This document shows positions 11,701 through 24,798 of a DNA stretch of 64,000 nt, piece after piece (position 1 is the stretch's first letter; each line of letters opens with the position of its first letter). Made by a program: the position numbers and the translations under genes. This stretch comes from Polyodon spathula. Its lineage: Eukaryota > Chordata > Actinopteri > Acipenseriformes > Polyodontidae. The stretch is taken from positions 14,739,794-14,803,793 of the forward strand of contig NC_054536.1 of assembly GCF_017654505.1 (NCBI RefSeq). Direction: 5' to 3'. The notes beneath the pieces were generated by a model. That model did not search any database. It worked only from the letters and a program-made list of their open reading frames with translations, and was not told where the DNA came from.

Positions 11701-14700
11701 CCTGAATGGCCGTCTTCCGACTGACCCTGCAATGAACTACCCAACCATTCAGTACGAGGCACACAGTTTCTGTTGTACAGCGCACTCACAGGTCAGAAGG
11801 GAGGTTGTTGATTCGGTTTAATTCGCTCTCTGTCACAATACAGTATGGAGGAACCTTATTGTCTCACCATCCTTCCATTGGCAGAATAATATTTTTACAT
11901 GTTTACTTCTGGCTGTAGATCATGCTGATTTATGTGTTTTTAACAAGAAGTCTACACCGGAACAATCTTACTCATTTATTAATATTTGGAATACATTGTT
12001 TGAAATACATTTATATGATATATATATATATATATATATAATATAATATATATATTATATATACTCTTTCTTCCAAGGTGTTCTTTATATCCTTAGGACA
12101 CATGTGTAGTAACGAAGATTTAGTGATCATCTGTATAGATTTCAGATCTAAAGCCCATGATAAAGATTATAAAGAAAATGGTATGTATTTATAAAATGAA
12201 TGTGACACAACGCGTTGATCAGTAATATAGATCCTCAGTTCAGAGTCAACAGGCTCTTATTGAGAATTTATAAAAAAAATGCTTTTGTATTCGAATACCA
12301 TGCAATATGGTATAAGACTGATAAACTACCATATTTCCCAAGAGAATAGGGATGATTTTTTGCTTGTTGAAAATTACAAATACAGTAATAACTAATGTCT
12401 GCACATGGGACACATCTGTTTACATAATCACTGATTTTAAAAGATGTATTGTACAATAAGCTAAGCAATATGTTAATATGCTTTTCTGGACATAAGAACA
12501 AAAAACAATATGCTTGTAGCGTCTTCCTGGAATCTGAAGAATAACACCGTGTAACAATTTTTTTTTTTTTGTTCCTGGGTAGTAAGTGTTATGTCCTAAT
12601 TGCTTATGCTTCAAAAGTATAGAAAATGGCTATTATTCCCCACAAACTTTGCTTTTGTGACCAGGACAGTGATATTTCAAAATATCACTATTTCCAATGG
12701 GAAAACGGGAAAATGTGTGTCTTTTCGTTCACATAGTCAGAAAAAAATAACATATGAACCCAAATTAACATGTATTTATACTAAAGTAATACAAACATGA
12801 CTACAATAGATTTAGAAGTGAGTAGTTTTTCGAGATTTACGATTATACAGATTATAACTGTATTATTTAATAACTTCAAAAAATATCACCTCCATCTCTC
12901 AAGCTGTAGCATTATAGTTCGGCCCTTCAATGCTCGTCTGATAAATGGTATGTTATTTTTACCATTTCTAGAAAACTGCTTACTTTATTGTGATAGTAAT
13001 TTAGTTTTGACTTGTTTATGGCAATTAATCTGAGTCTGTGCCTACTGCAGGAGCCTCTTTGTCTCGTCATCCTTCCATTGGCTCTAACATATTTACTTGT
13101 GTATTTGTGGATATAGGTCATGGTGATTTACTTGTTTTTAACAGAAAGACTACACTGGAATTATTAACATAAATTATTTCAGTTCTTCCTATTTATCTTA
13201 TGCAGAAGCTTTGTTTTTTTTATCAAAAAGAAGCTTATATTAAGTAGCTTCAGATGTCATTTTAATTGAGTCATTTGATTTTAAGATTGTTTGCAATCAT
13301 GCTGCTCCAGTATTGAGTTCTCTACCTGCCTTCACATGGCTTTGAGCTTGACTGGAGAATCATAAGTTCTGTTAAACACTGTTTAGTTAAATTCTGCCAG
13401 TCCCACCTCCTCAGCTTGTCTATAAAATGAAGAGCAGGTTGGTCTGACAGAGTTGATACATGACTAGTTACCCAAATTAAATGTATTGAGGATGCCTGTT
13501 CAGTCCTTGCGCCTCAGTGAGTCGATAAACTCCTGTTATTTAGCAATCAGCATTGTAAACTGGAGTACCCATACGGTTTTGTTTTGTTCGCTTACGTACT
13601 GAAGCTTCCTCTTTTTTTTTCTAGCTGCACTCTGACCAAGACAAAGGAGATGGAACCCTGAAGTATGTCCTTTCTGGAGACGGGGCCGGTTCCTTGTTTC
13701 TTATTGATGAGAATTCAGGTGACATTCATGCTACAAAGCGACTGGATAGAGAAGAAAAGGCTTACTACACACTCCGTGCTCAAGCAGTAAACAAGAGGAC
13801 AGGCAGACCTGTTGAGCCAGAATCACAGTTCATCATTAAAATCCATGACATCAATGACAATGAACCAAAGTTTACAAAAGACTTGTATATTGCCAGCGTC
13901 CCAGAAATGTCTGATGTTGGTAAGTTGCTAGCAATGCTACTCTATTGGGCTTTATTTTCCACTAAGGAATGGTGACTTATTTAATTAATTAAATAAGTTA
14001 AACACAATGCTTATAGTTTTATTTTTTTTATTTTTTAAACTATGAATCTGGGATATTTAAATAAATGATGGGAAAGTGTCAAATAGAATTGTTGTAACAT
14101 AAAAGATGTAAAATGCAGAAATCACCCGTGAAGGCGATAGAGTGCAGGTGATACGTAACTGTGTCACACATCACATGTTTCCCTATGGAATATTGCTGAT
14201 CCAATTGGCAAATGTACTGGTATTAACATTTGTTTAAGTTATTGAGAATATCAGATTTTAGAGATATAGCGGGGTGTCTGTCTCTACGTAAATTTGTCCA
14301 TCTGTATGTCTCACTTAAGAGTTGTGCATATATCTGGAGAACTGCTTATCCGATAGTCATGAAACTTGGTATTTATATTAATTAGCTAGCTAGATAATGA
14401 CATTATCAGATTCTGGAGACATGGGGGAGGGGAGGGAAGGTTATTCCGTACATCCATTGCATATATTTGCCTATCAAATTGCGTTGGTAATTCTTATTCT
14501 ATACTGTTCTGTGCAAACAGGTCATCAACTTTTTCATCGTTCTGATAGCTCTACAGAGCTCACCCTTTGTACACACTGACTGTAATATTTGTGTTCACTT
14601 TATAATGAAGCTGCCAGTGGAATGGCATTACAGGGCAAATTGTTTTGCAGTATAAAAGGCCACCTTATCAAATGGGAGGCCTGTATGCTACTTACATACT

Positions 14701-17700
14701 TGTTAGGAAGATGGCCATACCCTCAGTAATTGATGAAAATGAATGCTTTGTGACACCATCCATGAGCACTGTACTGGTTTCTACAGCTAGCTGCATGTGA
14801 TTAATGTTATTTCATAGTCCTCTGCCACCATTCTGTGCCCTTATCACTGAATAGTTCCTTCCATGTAGCTGACTGGTCAGGCACTCACTATCATACTTCC
14901 TTCAAACTCTGTTTGTTGTTACAGAACACTCTGCAGTGTGTTTGCTGCATTATGGACAACCCTGGTTACAGAAACAGTTAAAGTAATGTGTTTCTTACAC
15001 TGCAGGTTGTTCTGTAACAGCAAGCTGCTTCATGCCTTTTATAGTCTTTATGTGTCTACTTTATTTCCTAATACCTTCTTTAAATTAGGAAAAGGCTTGG
15101 TAAAGGCATTCAGACTTTAACATAAAAAAACATACTACTTTCATGATATAAATTGTTTATATTAGCTACGTGCATTTTCAGTTTACCTGTAACCCTGTAC
15201 ATTTTACATTGTAGTTGATCATGTCACTAAAACCCTATCTGAAATTACTCCCTATGTATAGTATTTCCTAAATTGTTATTATTAATGTTTTTATAACACC
15301 AAATTAGCCAACAAACATGTAGGGATGTTGGTTGATGAAGTAGGTCCAGGTCATCTCTAGGCAAGGTTAATTATTATACTAATGTTAATGCTTACAGATT
15401 TTAGTGTTTTCTGCTTATTGCAAAAAATGGAAAGAAAGTAAATAAAAATGCTTTTAATGTTAACAGAAAAGCTAGTCAATTATTAAAGCACTACATTAAG
15501 AGCATTAGTTTGATGCTTCTGATCCCAACAGGCACCACAACGTTTAATCTTGTTCTGTATTTAAAGTTCTGTGCAAACAGCTACATCAACATGTGTGTAG
15601 CAAATACAATTGGGAGAAGCTTCATATAAGGGATAATTCAGTGAACAGCAGACCAACTTGGCAAGAGCAAATGGTAACTTGAAACTTAAAATGTATCCAC
15701 ATAAGCAGTAAAGTGTGCCAATAAGTATGGTATAGGATTTTGAGTTAATTATCCATTTTTGCCTGTAACAGGCTTCAAATAAGATTTTTGTAAATTGTTT
15801 ATGTTGTTTTAGTTTCATGGCCTTAGACCCCTTGACTGCATAATACTTTTCTTACATCAAATTTTGTTGGAGAATGCGCGTAATCTTTTTTTTACCTAAC
15901 AATTCCACTCTGCCTTCAGGTACCCCAGTTGTCCAAGTCACAGCGACTGATGACGATGACGCTACCTATGGGAACAGCGCTAGAGTGGTCTACAGCATTC
16001 TCCAAGGACAGCCATATTTCTCTGTGGAGCCTGACACAGGTCAGAATCTATCACCATTTTTCCTTTTGTTTTTCAGTTATTTTAGTGAATGGATTAAACA
16101 CAAGCACCATCTTCTAAAGGGAATTATATACAGTGTCTGCAGTCTGTGTTTACAGCAAAATCTAATCATTTTAATGCATATTTTGGAAGCCTGCCCATGT
16201 ATCTTTTTTGTTTTGTTTTGATTAAACACACAAATGGCCACAAATACCTGTGTTAAATCAACCTTTGGATTAAGTTCTTAGCTTCGATTTATTGTGGGCT
16301 AGTGTAAGATCGGGACAACAAGCTTGTTCCTATCACAGAAAGCATGATTCGTGGGAGTCTGCTGCCACTGTGAGATTTCACTAGGCAGAGACTCATCTAA
16401 TCTGAGAACTGGATAAAATGGAGCAGCATTAGTAAGGAATTGTAGGGTGAATCCCAAAACGTAAAACATATTTGATTTGAATTATTCCTTCTTTAATTAT
16501 TATAGCTTATAAAACAAAAGATTATATATTAAATTGTGCTAACAAGAGATCTTTTTTTTTGAGCTCCTGTTTGCTCTAGTATTCTGTTCGGAGAATGTGT
16601 TTACAGTGAGTAGCCTATTAAACAGCCATTGGGTTGAAAAGGAATGGATTGGTAACAATGATTTTATTTCTCAGTCTTCAACTTTAACCATTATGACACA
16701 GTGCCACTGGAGAGCTTTCTTGACAAAAACCGCTGCACAGTGTGGGACAATTTGGCACAGTTTAAACTCTTTTCTGAAAAGAGACTCCAGAATAGAAAAA
16801 ACAGGGAAACAGAATTAGGTTCTCAGTTGAAAGGAAGGATGGTCCCTCCATGTGAGTGAGTTTCAGTGGGAGGGTGCTCTGGGAAATCTTGCACTGTGGC
16901 TACCCACCGCTTTACTGTATTTGATACAATAATACACAGAAGACTGTAGTCACTCCTGTTGCCAATCTCGACGCACAAAAACAATACAAAATAAATCAAG
17001 CCAAAAACATTGATGTTAATACAGTTCTTTTCTTCTTCTCATTTGTAGGGATCATTAGGACAGCCCTGGCAAACATGAACAGAGAAAACAAGGAAAAATA
17101 TCAAGTGGTCATCCAGGCCAAGGACATGGCAGGGCAAATGGGTGGATTATCAGGGACTGCGACAGTGAACATCTCCCTCTCTGATGTGAACGACAATCCT
17201 CCCAGATTTCCTCAGGGTAAGTTGCCTTTTATGTATGCCTTTGAAAATCAAATACAAGCAGGAACTTGGCAATCACCATCTGGTCCCTGCAGAAAAAAAT
17301 AATATGGAGTATAATGCAGGGTTATCAGTGCATGGTACCTCTTTGATTTGTGCTTAGTTGGGAATAATTAAAGGCAGAACCATATGATGTGGTTGCAGGT
17401 CCCTTAAAGTGCATCGGATCAGTCTAGTAATCACTAATAAATGAAAAGAGGAGACTTTGGGTTTTAGTTCTCTCTCTGTCTCTCTCTCTCTCTCTCTCTG
17501 AAGGCTGCTGATTCAGATTGACGAATAGCAAGGTTGTTGTGCTGTTTTCTTTCTTTTTTAAGCAATGCTTGGTGCAGTAGCAACAACAAATATATAATGA
17601 AAAAAGAAAAGCAAATCTGAATTTGAGAATATCGTTATAAGGCATAACAAAACAAATTTATCACGGCCTTTTCCTTTTTTATTTTTATCCGTTCCAAGAT

Positions 17701-20700
17701 TCAAAATGCTGGCATGCGTCTGGGTGAAGGCTTATTGCATACCCTGTATAACTGATGTAGTACAAACAAAAATGGGAATGCTATACATAAGTGGCTGTTG
17801 CCGGGAAGCCAGGAAAACTGTATTTGCCTCTATGGAGCATTAAATATGGGAATATGCTGTTGAATAAATACAGAGCTTCGTCATTATTTCTTAATTCTAT
17901 AGTTTACAAATTGTATTCATTCACAATTAAGCCGTGTTGTATATGCCATATACTTTAATGTATAAGGGCCTACACTACATTCAATATTTGAATTATTTTT
18001 TTGATGTGCAAAGGAGAAAACAAAACTTATATAAATAAAGTCTTTTTTATTACATTTTTTTTAACCTAATGTCTCAGTGCACCATCAAATCTTTAAGCAA
18101 AAGTATGACTCAAACACAATTTCAATCCCATAAGTACCTTGATTTTATTGCTCAATCTCAACACCTTTTTTTAATTCTTGATGTATTCTGTGTCGTTTTT
18201 TTCAGTGGTTCTCTGCGTAACCCTCTCCACAAACAAGTAATGAATCTCAGCTCTTAGTTAATCACATCACTAAAAATGGGCTAATTCATAAAAAATAGGC
18301 AAGCATATACTTTCTATGGTGCTTGGAATGAAACCAGTTCTGAATCAAACCTCAGTATTTTTTTTTCACAGAAAATGATAGTTGTGTCATTTGTTCTTCA
18401 GTTTACAGTGTTGCTTCGTCCATTAAAAGAACGATTCATGAATAATGTATCATGAGTGTGATTTCAACATCAGGGATGACTAACATGTACACTTCCTTGT
18501 GTTAGGTACATATCAGTTGAGTACCCCCGAGTCAACAGAGGTTGGATCACCAGTTGGCAGGATCAAAGCTAATGATGCTGATGTTGGTGAAAATGCAGAA
18601 GTTAAATACAATATCATTGATGGGGATGGAGTGGACATGTTCGATATCATGACAGACAAGGACACACAAGAAGGGGTCATCTCTGTGAAAAGGGTAACTG
18701 TGAAAGCCCATATAATGGCCACAAATGTTTGCTGTTACATTTTCTATACTAGTATAATTTACTAAGATAGTAAAAAATAATTGATAAACATTCATATTTA
18801 CAATATAGTCTTTCAAAAATACTGACCTAGATGTAAGACTCTATGGCTTGATATTTAATTCATATGCTTGGTAATTAATAACATCTCATCAAAGAAAATG
18901 ACTCCATACTGACTGTATACATTAACTATCAACACAGTTGTGCCAGCACTATGGGTAGGGTATTTCAAAGCACAGTCCAATTATTTTTAAAGGATAGGTG
19001 TTTGAATACAGAGGGCTGATTTAACACACCTTGCTATGGTGAATAGATCAACCACATAGTGGACATTTTGTAAATTGTTTTAAGAAATCTTGACATTTAC
19101 AGCATCTTTGGGCTCCATTATTCAACTCTCTTCTTGATTAAGGCCCATGTGCCACTCTGGTTTCATGTTCTGATTCTCACTGCATCCTCTAATATTTAAA
19201 AGAGCATTTCATTTTGAATTACTCTAAGAAAACGTTGTTTTGTGCTTTGTTTATTTAGGTTGTTTAGTAAAAATGTTCTTTTAAAACGGTGAACAGAAAG
19301 TATGTAAAAATGTGCAATATGAACAACATGGACAGAAAAAAAAAAAAGATTTCACTACTGTATTTACACACCGTGTTACTTTCCAGAAATGTAACCATTC
19401 GACACAAAGACACTTCCAGAACAGTAAACACATACATATTTTATACATATGATTGATAATTTGATCTTGAAGGCTAATACTACTCGATGGCAATGCTAAT
19501 TGTGTTTTGTATATTGCTATTTTATTTAGTCTTTGGACTATGAGAGAAAGAAAATATATACCATTAAAGTCCAGGCAGAGAACACACATCTGGACCCTCG
19601 ATTTCTTTCACTTGGCCCCTTCAAAGATACAGCTACTGTGAAAATCACTGTGGAAGATGTTGATGAGCCCCCAGTGTTTGATCGGGCGAGTTACATCATG
19701 GAGGTGAAGGAGGACGCCAGTATCGGCACTATGATAGGTGCTGTTATTGCAGCAGACCCTGATGCCACCAAAAGCCTTGTCAGGTAAGACAGACACAAAC
19801 ATGTCAATGCCATTACAGTTTGGAAATAAGATCAGCCTTTAGTTAGTAATTGCCACATCGAGATTATATGAATATATAATATGAACACTTCACAGATTTG
19901 TGTTAGTTCATTTTCATACTGACCTCTGACATCCCCTGCTGTGTGAGAAGCATTCAATTTTTTGTGAAAAACAGAAAGTTCATTGCTCTGAGAAAGAATT
20001 TTGTTGCTAGTATTTTTTCCTAACATTTAAATAACCCTATATAATTCCCAAGATTACACAATCATTTCATCCTATGGTTAATGGCTGCGTTTACTTTTGC
20101 GAAAGGTTTTTTTTTGTTATATGTATATCGTTGCTTATTAAATTATAAATCTCCCACTGGCTTAATTTACTTGTGCTTAAAATATTTCCAACTTAATGTT
20201 TTAGGGTTATGAGTGCCTTTCCAAAAATCTGATGCAGTACATGACTCTTGGGGGTTCTTTATTCTGACTTAGCTTTGGGCAGTAGTGCTGCTGTTTAGCA
20301 GATGCATAAATGTGCTGGGGCACTTAAGACATTTTCTGCAAAAGAAAGATACTTCATTCGCTATGGGGCCAGGGACCCCTTTTTAAACCAACCAGCTTGT
20401 AAAAAGTTAGAAGTAATGCTGTTCGGCACTAACAAACAGCTCAGGGGAATGCTACATCGCTGATTTATGTGTATACAGAAATAGCGTGTTAGACATTTGG
20501 AGAAAGAACATAATAGGCAGTGCAATTACATCAGGGTTAACCATGGTTGTAGCATTTAATGTGTTTTATAGAAGCAGAAAAAAAAGATTAAAGTTGTACG
20601 CAAAGAACAATCTAGTTTTAAAATCTTTGTGCAGGAAGATATCCAGCTGATGCTCTCTTGCGACTTGGTTTATCTGAGCCACTGCCTTCTTGAGGTTCAG

Positions 20701-21810
20701 GATTCTACAGCAGTCCCTGTAGAGTTTCCACAGACCCCTGCATTCATTAATCAACCTGAAATATTACACTTGCCAGTAAAAACTGTATAAATTTGTGTTT
20801 GCATGCTTTGAAACAATGAGGCATGTGCAATTACTACACATTCTAGTCAAAAACTGGGTCTTGTTAGTCAATGACCAAGCTAATGCTTATGGTGCTCGTG
20901 CAGCAATTTAGTGAAAACATTTTCTGAAAACTAAAACTGATGCAGTAGGCACAGATTGTTAGTAACTGAAAATAATGAATTGCTACACAACTGCATTGTC
21001 ACAAACTGAAAGCGGTTGACAACAACCAAACCGCATTCTCAAAAAAAAACATTAGGGGTTCAGTTTTTTTTTTTTTTTTTTTTTTTTTGCCAATTAATTA
21101 ATCTTGGTTTTGAAATGCTTTGTGGCTCTTATGTTTTGCAGCCGAGTTTGAAATGCTGCTTAATGGATATTTAAGAAATCCTAGTGTATAATGCATGTCC
21201 TAAGTGCCATACTTAATGTATTTAAAGATGTGTTTGTGTTTGATAGCGTATGTCAGATTTGAGTCACAGAGCCTTCTTAAAGAGTAAATAACACAACATG
21301 CCTTTTTAAACGTTTGTGTAATGTTCCCAGTAATTTTGAGCGGTTCTGGGTAAGGTTCATGCAGGTTGGGCATTCACTACCAGTTTCTCTTTGATTTCTG
21401 TGTATCTGGTAATCACCCTAAGCATATAATTAAGGTTAAATAAATGGCCTATAGAATTGTCACAATTGACCATAATGTGAAGGAAGAATTGTAACAGTAT
21501 AAAACTAAATACCCTAGTCATAAAATGGAGCTGCTAAGTTATTGTGTAAATGCTAGTTTAAAATTTTTGCAGTTCATTTTATTTCACTCAGAACATTTGC
21601 TTCTGTCTCGTCACAAAATAGAGCCCTACATGTTTAGTTATAGTAGTAGTGGTATTTTTGCCCATTATCCAAGGAATGGATATTATCCACTGATGTCTAA
21701 TACAGTAGATGATAGCCTTATTTGTTTAGCTTGTGGATACATTCTAAGTTGCAAGTTCAGGCATTTTCATTTTGGATTAGGGTTTAAGAAACAAAATATT
21801 ACAGTGTGAG

Positions 21811-21863
<53 letters not shown>

Positions 21864-24728
21864 ATGAACCAGTGCTTTATACACCATCAAAAGCATTAAG
21901 ATGTGTTGCTATTTTGTCTTAGGTATTCCATTGATCGACTTACGGACCTGGACAGAATGTTTAACATCCACTCTGGAAATGGCTCAATCATCACTTTTAA
22001 ACACCTTGACAGGGAATCATTTCCGTGGCATAACATCACAGTTACTGCAACAGAAATCAGTAAGCAAGATTTCATATACATTTATAATTAAAAGAAATTA
22101 TTTGGTTAGTGTATTGGCTTACCGAGTGAGGGTGGGGGATATAGACAACATAATTTGCAGAGGAGAAAGAGAAATAAAGTTGTACAAGGTCTGTTAATCT
22201 TGAAAGTTGAAGACACAGGAATTATTTTCATTAACTGTGATCAGGTTTTCTGTGAATCTTGATTCAAGCTTGTTGTAGATGTTGACAGCTGCTTTACTAC
22301 AGGTGTGAAGCTTCTTACAGTAATTGTCATTGCTTTTAATTAACCTGGAATTATTTTCATTTATTTTTTAAACAGGCAACCCTAAACAAGTGGGCCGTGT
22401 TCCAGTGTACGTCCGAATTTTGGATATTAATGACAACGCCCCAGAGTTTGCCACTTTCTACGAGACATTTGTCTGTGAAAATGCAAAAGCTGGACAGGTA
22501 AGGTTACATAACTGCAAACCTTTCAGAAATACCTAGTGAATTGACCCTAATGTAAATGCAACAGTTCAACACTTGCGTGCACTTTTATTTTTGGAAAAAT
22601 TAAACAAAGAAAACAAACGCAATGTGCCTAGTTCTTGTAGCAGTAAAGCAGATTTAGACTAGTCCCTTCTTTGCACGATACCGTAAACTTGTATTCTCAG
22701 GGTGACACAGCTTGTTTTACCTACACGGCTGAGAAGCCGCCCCTACAGTGGTTTCACCCTGAATACTATATATCCACAGGGCCACAAAAATTCTTACTAT
22801 ATTAAAGATTCAAGCCACAACTTTTGAATTCATTACACAATAACTTTACAACTTTGTGTTAATTGTTAGAAAAGCACTACAATTTATTAATAACCATGTG
22901 ATTGGATAATAAACTGACCAGTGGCAAAAAATAAATAAATAAATAAAAAGATTGTCCATGCTAATACAATTTTTGTAAATTCCTATGGCATTTTATTAAA
23001 AAAATAAATTAAAAAAATCAAAGTATTTAAAGGTTTGTAGCAATGTTTTACAGTCTTTGAAGCTTTTGATTGATTTTGATCAAAGTAAAATGTTTTGATG
23101 AATGTAAACCATCCTTAGAGAAGAGGGTTCAAAGAGGCAGGGATGAAAAAAAATATACCAATGCGGTAATCTGCACTCGTTTCAACAATCTTGTGAAGTT
23201 TAAGAATTGATCAAAGTAAAAAAAAAAAAAAATTGCAGATTTCATTTAAATTAAATGACGCCTTTCTACACAAGTTATTTGGTGTTAGAAGTGTTAGAAG
23301 CACAGCCAGCCTTTACTGTCACACATTCTAAATCCACACACATCTGAGAAAACTTGTGAAATATATAGGTGGGGCTTTGCTACTCTAGATGTCAGCAAGT
23401 GGTAAAAAGTATTGATCTTAATAACTTCAACACTAATCAATATGCAGTCTCCCTGTCAGTTTCTGTGGATAATATGTCTAAAATTTCTCCTTGCCTAATT
23501 AAATAAATGTTGAGAAGAAACATAAAATGACCACAATAAGAATAAGAATAAAAACAGTCACAAGGGAAACGCACATAAAACCCTCTTGGCTACACCATGA
23601 TTCTGCAGAATTGTGTATTTTGTACTATGGACACAACACAGGCACAACTCTCCATATTCTAAAACATTGTATGTGCAGCTCTTGGAACATACTGTACAAC
23701 AAAAAGTATAACAGTACAACCTTCTTGATGGACAAGACAGTGTTTTAAATGTTTAGAATTGCACCTGACAAAGGGATTAGATTTGATTTAAAACAGAATA
23801 GGTTGATCTTCTGTTTGTTTATTCAATTTCTTACCAGTTTGTTGTGCTGTGGTTCCACTCTAAACCGCCTGTGCAAGTATCCCCATAGAATTTTCTTCAG
23901 GTTCGTAGGCAGCCCTTTTTTGCCTCTGGATCCATCAAATTTACATTGTTTGCCAACTTGTGATACCGTTCAGTTGTAATTAGTGCCCTGAACAACAATG
24001 CAACATATCTTTCCACTCTTCCTCGGTTTAAGACATGGATTTCCTCTTCCTTTTACAGGCTAATCGTGTTAATTACAATCATGGGGTTTCCATGCGAGTC
24101 AATTTACATGTGAAATGGTGATGGAAATGGTTGTATACCTCTTGTGAGTTTATAGTTCTGTATAAAACCACTTACCATGAACTGCGTTATGCCTTTGTTA
24201 TAGTATTAAAGCAGCCGTTGTGAATACCCTTGCTGCGTAAGTGTCTAACTGAATTAATTCACGTCGTTTTATTGATCCCAGCTATGTCCAAAGACAATGT
24301 GTGTCTGCCCTCCACGTTAATAAATATAGTTGGTGAACCGGATGTCAGGAGCCAGCTCAATCACCCAAAACAGCACAACAAGGCAGTGTCACTTTATTTA
24401 ATTTTTTTTGTGAGACTTGGCAACACTGGTAAACTTCCTCGTCTTTCTCACAAGCAGCCACTGATTCCTGAACACCTCATTTTGCTGTTGATAAGAGTTT
24501 GTGCAGGATACTGCAGGTGGTGTCAATTTTGAGAACTAATGCTGCACTTCAGTCTGTTTCATCAGTACCACCACCTCCCTTTCAAGTGCCCACTATCCAT
24601 ATTTGCCCAAGCGTGGTGTTGAATGCTTCCTCAGCAGCGGTCAGCCGTCCAGACGTTAAGGTTTCTAAATCAAAGCCAGGGTAGTACATGCAGCATCACC
24701 TGATCCCCACCTATATCCCTGAATGAAC

Positions 24729-24798
<70 letters not shown>

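Larger units (their letters stand above)
8717..13624 (+). other. cdh6 intron 2
   Basis: 4.9 kb intron. It contains a 46-bp tandem duplication (10502-10593), a GC-rich block of unknown origin (about 11110-11830, with GCCCCGCCCCGCCC-like segments), two diverged copies of a roughly 115-bp repeat (11853-11970 and 13050-13165), and a TA microsatellite. I see no coding exon or RNA gene. Confidence 0.8.
13920..21922 (+). other. cdh6 introns 3 to 7
   Basis: Introns of about 2.0, 1.0, 1.3, 0.8 and 2.1 kb between the coding exons listed separately. They hold a CT-rich microsatellite (17470-17499), a T run near 21067-21088 and a 52-base A run (21811-21862). No additional conserved frame is visible; short open frames here do not resemble known proteins. 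Confidence 0.75.

Noticed and set aside
11110..11800. GC-rich block with GCCCCGCCC motifs as a possible promoter or CpG island
   Set aside because: It lies inside cdh6 intron 2, has no associated conserved exon, and the open frames on both strands look random. It is more likely an unclassified repeat.
14270..14450. Segment TGTCTGTCTCTACG...ATATATCTGGAGAAC that resembles a common fish repeat
   Set aside because: No ends or family features could be defined from the sequence alone.
24230..24684. Open frames of 61-100 codons in cdh6 intron 9
   Set aside because: No similarity to any family I know, no splice context or coding-like composition; probably chance.
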